DNA of 64,000 nt from Cytophagales bacterium. Lineage in GTDB: Bacteria > Bacteroidota > Bacteroidia > Cytophagales > Cyclobacteriaceae. This document shows, piece after piece, positions 58,071 through 64,000 of this stretch (positions are counted from its first letter, which is position 1; each line of letters starts with the position of its first letter). The notes under the pieces were generated by a model. The model was not told the DNA's origin, did no database searches, and saw only the letters and a list, made by a program, of their open reading frames with translations. The position numbers and the translations under genes are program-made. The DNA is taken from the NCBI GenBank assembly GCA_033344775.1, contig JAWPMT010000007.1:124001-188000 (forward strand). Direction: 5' to 3'.

Positions 58071-59588
58071 TTATGCGCTTTTCTTCTCTCTGCGTTTGAT
58101 GGCTGAGATCTTGTTGATGGCGTCTACATAAGCCTTAACTGAAGCGACAATGACATCCTGATGCACACCAAAACCAATGTAGTGCTGACCTTTGTGCTTC
58201 AAACGGATGTGCACTTTTCCTTTGTCCTTGCGATCTCCCATGGACTGTACCAGGTACTCGTCCATCTCGAACTCATCACCTAATAGCTGATCCACAGCGC
58301 GATAAGCCGCATCCAAAGAACCTTCACCTAAGGCTGAGGCATGTAATTCTTCCCCATTGATCTCCAAATGCACCGTAGCTGATGGCATGACGTTTTCGCC
58401 ACACATGATCTGAACATTCTTCAACTCGATACCTCCTTCAGGAAGCTTGCCATCGACCAATAAGATCAAGTCATCATCGACAATGTCTTTTTTCTCATCG
58501 GCCATCTTCAGGAATTCTTCGTAGATCTCTTCTACGCGCTCATTATTGAGGTTGTAGCCCAATCGTTCGAGGTGATACTTGAGCGCCGCTTTGCCACTTC
58601 GTGCGGTAAGGATGATGGACGATTGTGGGATCCCGACATCCTCCGGGTCCAGGATTTCATAGTTTTCGCGGTGTTTGATGACCCCATCCTGATGGATGCC
58701 ACTAGAGTGCGCAAAAGCGTTTCGGCCGACGATCGCCTTATTAGGCTGTACAGGCATCCGCATCATTTTGCTCACCAACAGACTCAATGGATAAATGTGC
58801 TCCGACTTGATGTTGGAGTACATAGGTATGTCTTTGCGTGTCTTAAGTATCATGGCAATCTCCTCCAGGGAAGTATTACCTGCTCTTTCACCGATTCCAT
58901 TGATGGTCACCTCAACCTGACGAGCACCATTCAAAACGCCACTTAGCGTGTTGGCGGTGGCCATGCCCAGGTCATTGTGACAGTGGCAAGAAATGATGGC
59001 CTTGTCAATGTCCTTTACGTGATCCTTGAGGTACTTGATCTTGGCGCCATACTCTTCAGGGGTACAGTATCCAGTCGTATCCGGAATGTTGACTACCGTG
59101 GCGCCTGCGGCGATCACTGCTTCAACCACACGAGCCAGGTACTCATTGCCGGTACGGCCAGCATCTTCGCAGTAGAACTCAATGTCCTCGACGTACTTCT
59201 TTGCATACTTGGTAGCTGCAACGGCACGCTCGACGATCTCGTCCGGTGTACTTTTGAACTTGAATTTGATGTGCTCAGGTGATGTGCCGATACCCGTATG
59301 GATCCGCTTTTTCTTGGCGTATTTCAGTGCATCTGCTGCAATGTCTATGTCTTTTTGAACCGAGCGCGTCAAGGCACAAATGGTCGGATGAGTAACCGCC
59401 CTGGAAATTTCAACCACGGAATTGAAATCCATGGGACTTGAAATAGGGAAACCCGCCTCGATGATATCTACCCCAAGAATTTCGAGTTCTTTCGCGATCT
59501 CTACTTTTTCTGGCGTAGAAAGCTGACAACCCGGAACCTGCTCTCCGTCTCTTAATGTCGTATCGAATATTTGTACTTGATCACTCAT
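58071..59588 (-). CDS. leuA: 2-isopropylmalate synthase
   Basis: Joins acetyl-CoA and 2-oxoisovalerate, the first committed step of leucine synthesis. The 505-residue protein has the catalytic barrel with [15 protein letters not shown] at the N-terminus, the metal site [17 protein letters not shown] (about 203-219), and the HMG-CoA lyase-like [13 protein letters not shown]. The C-terminal 120 residues form the leucine-binding regulatory domain ([17 protein letters not shown]), so feedback inhibition is expected. It is the last gene of the leuC-leuD-leuB-leuA operon, 20 bases after leuB. Confidence 0.95.
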   Translation of the reverse strand: MSDQVQIFDTTLRDGEQVPGCQLSTPEKVEIAKELEILGVDIIEAGFPISSPMDFNSVVEISRAVTHPTICALTRSVQKDIDIAADALKYAKKKRIHTGIGTSPEHIKFKFKSTPDEIVERAVAATKYAKKYVEDIEFYCEDAGRTGNEYLARVVEAVIAAGATVVNIPDTTGYCTPEEYGAKIKYLKDHVKDIDKAIISCHCHNDLGMATANTLSGVLNGARQVEVTINGIGERAGNTSLEEIAMILKTRKDIPMYSNIKSEHIYPLSLLVSKMMRMPVQPNKAIVGRNAFAHSSGIHQDGVIKHRENYEILDPEDVGIPQSSIILTARSGKAALKYHLERLGYNLNNERVEEIYEEFLKMADEKKDIVDDDLILLVDGKLPEGGIELKNVQIMCGENVMPSATVHLEINGEELHASALGEGSLDAAYRAVDQLLGDEFEMDEYLVQSMGDRKDKGKVHIRLKHKGQHYIGFGVHQDVIVASVKAYVDAINKISAIKRREKKSA

Positions 59589-59608
59589 GGCTTTTCGATT
59601 GGGTTAAT

Positions 59609-60703
59609 TTATGAGGGGACGACCTGTGTCATGTGGTGGACCACCTGTGTCCCCATTTCCTCGGTTGATAAAATATTTTCTTGTGCCGTACTGTCATCTT
59701 TGATGTCCACCGTACGAAGGCCTGCTTTCAGCACCTGATCCACCGCATCGATGATGACCTGAGCTTCTTGTTGCATGCCGAAAGAAATGTCGAGCAATAG
59801 CGCCGCTGACAATATAGTCGCCAGTGGATTGGCTTTGTTCTGCCCGGCAATATCCGGTGCGGATCCGTGGATAGGTTCGTAAATGCCTACACTATCACCA
59901 ATAGATGCTGAAGGCAACATGCCGAGCGAACCGGTGATTTGCGAAGCTTCATCGGTAAGGATGTCTCCGAACATATTTCCAGTAACCACCACATCGAATT
60001 GGCGTGGATAGCGGATCAACTGCATGGCTGCATTGTCGATGAACATGTGCTCAAGTTTCACATCCGGATACTCTTTGGCCACTTCATTGACCGTTTCTCT
60101 CCATAATCTCGAGGATTCGAGCACATTGGCCTTGTCGATGGAGTGAACGATTTTTCGACGGGTTTGCGCCGACTTAAACGCTTTCTCAGCGATTCGTCGC
60201 ACTTCCATTTTGCTGTAGCGCATGGTATCAATGGCTACGGAGCCTTCATCCTGACGCTCTCTTGGCTGACCGAAATAGATGCCACCAGTCAATTCTCGGA
60301 AGAACATGATGTTGACATCTTTCAACAACTCCGGCTTGATGCTACTGGCATGCGCCAACTCTTCGAAAATCTGAATGGGACGGATGTTGGTGTACAACCC
60401 TAGTTCTTTTCTGATCTTCAGCAATCCCTGTTCAGGGCGAACTTTTGCAGAAGGATCGTTATCGTATTTTGGGTGGCCAACGGCTCCCAATAAAATGGCA
60501 TCAGCTTTTTTACAAGCATCCAGCGTCTCATCCGGAAGTGGATTACCAGTTGCCTCGATGGCCGTATGACCGATGAGCTGGTCTTCGAATGTGAACTGAT
60601 GCCCGAATTGCTCGCCGACGATTTCCAGGGCTTTCTTCGCCCATGCGGTTACTTCCGGCCCGATGCCATCTCCTGCTAATACAACAATGTGTTTATCTGC
60701 CAT
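59609..60703 (-). CDS. leuB: 3-isopropylmalate dehydrogenase
   Basis: Oxidises and decarboxylates 3-isopropylmalate with NAD+ to 2-oxoisocaproate. 364 residues of the isocitrate/isopropylmalate dehydrogenase fold. Visible are GDGIGPEVTAWAKKALE, RPEQGLLKIRKELGLYTNIRP with the substrate-binding Arg residues, VFDNAA-type FIDNAAMQLIRYPRQFDVV, and the NAD-binding end MFGDILTDEASQITGSLGMLPSASI with GIYEPIHGSAPDIAGQ. It lies 4 bases after the leuD stop and 20 before leuA. Confidence 0.95.
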   Translation of the reverse strand: MADKHIVVLAGDGIGPEVTAWAKKALEIVGEQFGHQFTFEDQLIGHTAIEATGNPLPDETLDACKKADAILLGAVGHPKYDNDPSAKVRPEQGLLKIRKELGLYTNIRPIQIFEELAHASSIKPELLKDVNIMFFRELTGGIYFGQPRERQDEGSVAIDTMRYSKMEVRRIAEKAFKSAQTRRKIVHSIDKANVLESSRLWRETVNEVAKEYPDVKLEHMFIDNAAMQLIRYPRQFDVVVTGNMFGDILTDEASQITGSLGMLPSASIGDSVGIYEPIHGSAPDIAGQNKANPLATILSAALLLDISFGMQQEAQVIIDAVDQVLKAGLRTVDIKDDSTAQENILSTEEMGTQVVHHMTQVVPS

Positions 60704-60707
60704 GCGG

Positions 60708-61295
60708 TTAATAAGTCACTTTTTGTGATTCGTAATTTTCGATATCGCCTGTCAGGCTGAGGATATAATCGATATCATCATAACCATTGATCAGGCACAA
60801 TTTTTTATAAGCGTTGATTTCAAATGATGCTGAAGTCCCGCGGGTTTCATTGGTGATGGTTTGCGCTTCCAGGTTTACCGTGAAAGCAGCATCAGGATCA
60901 TTTTCGATGCTGGTGAACATTTCTCCCAGGAAATCATCAGACACCTGAACGGGCAACAAACCATTGTTCAGGGAATTGCCTTTGAAAATGTCTGCGAAGA
61001 AACTAGAAACCACCACTTTAAAGCCATGGTCTTTGATGGCCCAGGCGGCATGCTCACGACTGGAACCCATTCCGAAATTTTTGCCAGCCACCAGGATCTC
61101 TCCACTGTAGGTACTGTCGTTCAATACAAAATCCTCGACTACTTTTTCGCCTTTGAACCGCCAATCCCGAAACAGGTTCTCACCAAACCCTTCTCGGGTC
61201 GTGGCTTTCAGGAACCGGGCAGGGATGATCTGATCGGTATCGATGTTTTCCACCTTCAGCGGAACTCCTGTTGATGTCAATGTTTTGAATCCCAT
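60708..61295 (-). CDS. leuD: 3-isopropylmalate dehydratase small subunit
   Basis: The small, mobile domain of isopropylmalate isomerase. 195 residues with [28 protein letters not shown] at about 17-44, the SREHAAW motif ([22 protein letters not shown]) with the substrate-binding Ser/Arg, and the [15 protein letters not shown] region. It begins one base after the leuC stop, so the two subunits are tightly coupled, and is followed by leuB after 4 bases. Confidence 0.95.
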   Translation of the reverse strand: MGFKTLTSTGVPLKVENIDTDQIIPARFLKATTREGFGENLFRDWRFKGEKVVEDFVLNDSTYSGEILVAGKNFGMGSSREHAAWAIKDHGFKVVVSSFFADIFKGNSLNNGLLPVQVSDDFLGEMFTSIENDPDAAFTVNLEAQTITNETRGTSASFEINAYKKLCLINGYDDIDYILSLTGDIENYESQKVTY

Positions 61296-62681
61296 CTATA
61301 TCAATTCTCTTATATCTGTGATTTTACCTGTTACTGCAGCCGCTGCGGCCATGATCGGACTCACCAGGAAGGTGCGAGCTCCTGGTCCCTGACGACCTTC
61401 AAAGTTTCTGTTGGATGTCGACACACAGTATTTGCCAGCAGGCACTTTGTCTTCATTCATGCCCAGGCAGGCACTACAACCAGGCTGACGTAATTCGAAT
61501 CCGGCGCCTTGGAAAACTTTGTCCAGGCCTTCTTCTATGGCTTGTGCCTCCACTTTTTTCGATCCGGGCACGATCCAGACGTTTACCCCATCCGCTTTTT
61601 TCTTGTCTTTCACGAAATCGGCTACTTCGCGCAGGTCTTCGATCCGTGAATTGGTACAACTCCCGATAAAAACATAATCTATGGCCTGTCCCAACAAAGA
61701 ATCTTTGCCCTCAAGCCCCATGTACGCCAGGGCTTTGGTGAGGTCAGGTACCGTTCCTTCTTCAGGAAGGTTGTCACTTACTTTGATGCCCATTCCCGGG
61801 TTAGTTCCGTAGGTGATCATCGGTGCGATATCTGCCGCATCGAATCGCTCTACTCGATCATATGTAGCATTCCCGTCTGATTTTAGGGAATTCCAGTGGG
61901 CCACTGCCTCGTCCCAGGCTTCAGCCTTAGGTGCATGTTCGCGCCCTTTGAGGTATTCGAAAGTGGTTTCGTCCGGAGCAATCATCCCTCCACGGGCGCC
62001 CATCTCGATGCTCATGTTACAAACTGTCATTCGGCCTTCCATGGACAGAGATCGGATGGCACTGCCTCCAAACTCCACAAAATATCCTGTGCCGCCCGCG
62101 GCCGTCAATTTGGAAATGATGTACAGCACAATGTCTTTGGCCGTCACTCCTTTGCCGACTTCACCATTCACCTCGATGAGCATGGTTTTTGGTCGGTACT
62201 GCAGGATGCATTGGGTAGCCAATACTTGCTCTACCTGCGACGTACCAATGCCGAAAGCAATGCTTCCGAATGCACCGTGTGTCGAGGTGTGACTATCGCC
62301 ACAAACCATGGTCATACCGGGCTTAGTCAGGCCAAGCTCAGGTCCGATGACGTGAACAATGCCTTGTTTTTCGTGCCCGAGGCCAAAAAGCTCAACGCCG
62401 AACTCCTCACAATTCTCGATCAGTTTCTGCACCTGAAACCTTGACAATTCTTCCCTTATGGGCAAGTGCTGGTCAATTGTAGGTACATTGTGATCGGCCG
62501 TTGCGGTGGTTTGATCGGGTCTGAAAACGGGTAAGCCCCGCTTCCGTAGGCCATCGAATGCTTGTGGTGAAGTAACCTCGTGAATGTAATGTCTGTCGAT
62601 GTATAATAGGTCGGGATAGCTGTCCTTGGATGTGACAACATGAGCTTCCCAAACCTTCTCAAATAATGTTTTCCCTGCCAT
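61296..62681 (-). CDS. leuC: 3-isopropylmalate dehydratase large subunit
   Basis: The 4Fe-4S-containing aconitase-fold subunit that moves the hydroxyl group of 2-isopropylmalate. 461 residues. The cluster cysteines are in [19 protein letters not shown] (first) and [13 protein letters not shown] (second and third); [15 protein letters not shown] and [14 protein letters not shown]-like segments are also as expected. It is the first gene of the leu operon; a candidate promoter lies just before it, and no long attenuation leader is seen. Confidence 0.96.
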   Translation of the reverse strand: MAGKTLFEKVWEAHVVTSKDSYPDLLYIDRHYIHEVTSPQAFDGLRKRGLPVFRPDQTTATADHNVPTIDQHLPIREELSRFQVQKLIENCEEFGVELFGLGHEKQGIVHVIGPELGLTKPGMTMVCGDSHTSTHGAFGSIAFGIGTSQVEQVLATQCILQYRPKTMLIEVNGEVGKGVTAKDIVLYIISKLTAAGGTGYFVEFGGSAIRSLSMEGRMTVCNMSIEMGARGGMIAPDETTFEYLKGREHAPKAEAWDEAVAHWNSLKSDGNATYDRVERFDAADIAPMITYGTNPGMGIKVSDNLPEEGTVPDLTKALAYMGLEGKDSLLGQAIDYVFIGSCTNSRIEDLREVADFVKDKKKADGVNVWIVPGSKKVEAQAIEEGLDKVFQGAGFELRQPGCSACLGMNEDKVPAGKYCVSTSNRNFEGRQGPGARTFLVSPIMAAAAAVTGKITDIRELI

Positions 62682-62712
62682 TCAAAAACTCAATAGTATC
62701 TATCGGATTTTT

Positions 62713-62720
62713 CAAAAGTA
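62713..62720 (-). promoter_or_regulatory. candidate -7 element of the leu operon
   Basis: TACTTTTG (minus strand) fits TAnnTTTG, with TTC 20 bases upstream and about 30 bases to the leuC ATG. A GC-rich dyad (CCTCC/GGAGG region near 62738) overlaps the spacer, which could be a regulator site. The stretch 62682-63044 contains no supported gene. Confidence 0.4.
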
Positions 62721-63044
62721 TTTTATCCTCCCATGGAGGGGAAAACCGAATTTGGATTTAATTACGACTTCTAAAAAGTAATTTCTGGAAGATTTTTCAA
62801 TATGGTAGAAGCTCAAAAAATAACCCTTACATTCCCTAATGAGAAAGTTTCCATTACTCCCTTTAGGGATGGGGTAAATTTCTAAATACTGTAAAATCTT
62901 TGATTTCATGTAAATTGAGGACTTTTATAATGATTTGGAATTTATCCTGATGCCATGATTCTTAATTGATTTGAAATGAGAATTTATCATATATAAAATC
63001 AATATCATGTACATTTACCACAGATTCTTGTAATGTAATCTACA

Positions 63045-64000
63045 ATGTCTAAGGTAAGATCTGACGTCCTTTTCCAACTGATTAAGTCCATGCGGACGAG
63101 CGAAAAACGTTACTTCAAATTGCAAAACCAGAAGAGCGGTGAGAGTGACCTAAAATACCTGAAACTCTTTGAAGCACTCGATAAGCTGGAAAATTTTGAA
63201 GAGGAGAAGCTGCTGGCGAAGTACAGTTGGATCAAGCCCGCACAGTTTAGCAATTTAAAGGCGCATCTGTATCAGAAGATCCTGCAAAGTTTGAAGAGCT
63301 ACAATGCTGCGACGAATGAGGAAATTGCCACGCGGGAAAAAATCGACTATGTACAGCTACTCTTTGACCGCAGCTTGTATGCGCAGAGTTCGCAGCTATT
63401 GGAAAAAGTGAAGAAGTCACTCAGTGGGAGCGAAAACCTGGAAATGCGGTTGGAAGTCCTGAAATGGGAAATGATCCTGTTGCCTTTTACCATTGGTAAA
63501 AACAATCAGGAGCGGGTACAGCAAATAGTCAAGGAGGCCAATGAGATCAGTTTACGGATCTCACGCATCAATCAGCTCACCAGTCTGAGTGTAGAACTCA
63601 ATTCTATCTATTTACGAAGGGGGTATATTCGTAATCAGCAGGATTTTGAAGAAATAAAAAATACCTTCCATACGCAACTTCCGGACTGGCCGGAAGAATC
63701 GCTTTCGTTTCGCGAAAAATTGCTTTGGCATGAAATTCAACTGGGCTACTACAGCCATATCCAGAACCTGGAAAACACTTACGTGCATGCAGAAAAGTGG
63801 GTGCGTTTGTTTCCTGAAGTGCCCAAGTCTTCCCTTCTCTTCGAGATGTATTTGCGTGGACTGAATCATCTCCTCAATGCACAGTCTCGACTTGGATTGC
63901 GCAAAGAGTTTTCCAAAACGCATCGGCACTTACGGTCATTGGCAAATCACAAGGTGGTGAAGTTGAATGAAAACATTCAGATCCGACTCTTCAAATACAG
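63045..64000 (+). CDS. conserved hypothetical protein (C-terminus cut by window edge)
   Basis: At least 318 residues; the frame is open at the window end. It starts MSKVRSDVLFQLIKSMRTSE, followed by a basic, helical stretch KRYFKLQNQKSGESDLKYLK. The visible part is all helix with many Leu, Glu and Lys and resembles a repeat-solenoid protein; no signal peptide or membrane segment. I recall similar MSKVRSDVLFQLIKSM starts among uncharacterised proteins of related bacteria but cannot name the family. Divergent from leuC, with 363 bases between starts. Confidence 0.8.
   Translation, partial: MSKVRSDVLFQLIKSMRTSEKRYFKLQNQKSGESDLKYLKLFEALDKLENFEEEKLLAKYSWIKPAQFSNLKAHLYQKILQSLKSYNAATNEEIATREKIDYVQLLFDRSLYAQSSQLLEKVKKSLSGSENLEMRLEVLKWEMILLPFTIGKNNQERVQQIVKEANEISLRISRINQLTSLSVELNSIYLRRGYIRNQQDFEEIKNTFHTQLPDWPEESLSFREKLLWHEIQLGYYSHIQNLENTYVHAEKWVRLFPEVPKSSLLFEMYLRGLNHLLNAQSRLGLRKEFSKTHRHLRSLANHKVVKLNENIQIRLFKY

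Noticed and set aside
62712-62909. Leader peptide or attenuator for the leu operon
   Set aside because: The short frame here has no run of Leu codons, and no alternative terminator stems before leuC are visible.

Overview
The window reads as a chromosome segment of a free-living member of the Bacteroidota, most likely Cytophagales. The evidence is the gene order nadK, two DUF6089 barrels, uppS, bamA and two ompH genes, a PorZ-type protein with a type IX secretion C-terminal domain, a DUF5683 protein, BACON/GLUG lipoproteins, a TPR histidine kinase of the HisKA_2 type paired with a LytTR regulator, a Bacteroidota-type dihydroorotase, and candidate promoters with the TAnnTTTG -7 element.

Layout. 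1-13,000: vitamin B6 (pdxJ), a housekeeping run (yqeY, cvpA, hydrolase, CBS protein, nadK), and the outer-membrane assembly block ending in a clear terminator at 10,834; then, on the minus strand, a chromate-transporter homologue and a 2-oxoglutarate oxygenase. 13,000-20,400: tmk, recO, porZ, tdk and a ferredoxin on the minus strand; an acidic hypothetical protein and a D-lactate dehydrogenase-like gene on the plus strand; a GroES-like gene. 20,400-30,000: rmuC, an NRDE protein, a lipoprotein, gcvP, an M28 peptidase, pyrC and tRNA-His. 30,000-38,300: accessory genes, mostly single transcription units (LuxR-type regulator, TPR protein, aldo/keto reductase, sulfotransferase-like protein, HTH regulator, small membrane proteins), a candidate small RNA and a palindromic repeat. 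38,400-43,400: a four-gene plus-strand cluster for lipid turnover (membrane patatin, double cyclic-nucleotide-binding-fold protein, acyltransferase, SGNH hydrolase).

43,400-54,700 is the most unusual part. All genes lie on the minus strand. Transcription would run from two very small lipoproteins through a TPR histidine kinase and a LytTR response regulator, then into a tight five-gene run: a secreted hypothetical protein, an exported caspase-fold peptidase, a DUF5683 protein and two tandem-duplicated BACON/GLUG lipoproteins. I propose that this is one regulated envelope system. That is inference from gene order, spacing and shared export signals. 54,800-56,850 holds an unrecognised secreted protein plus membrane protein pair. 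56,900-62,700 carries a GNAT and a methyltransferase gene and the leucine operon in the order leuC-leuD-leuB-leuA. The window ends inside a conserved hypothetical gene.

All calls come from reading motifs and gene order; no database search was run. Promoter, small-RNA and repeat calls are predictions from sequence pattern only.
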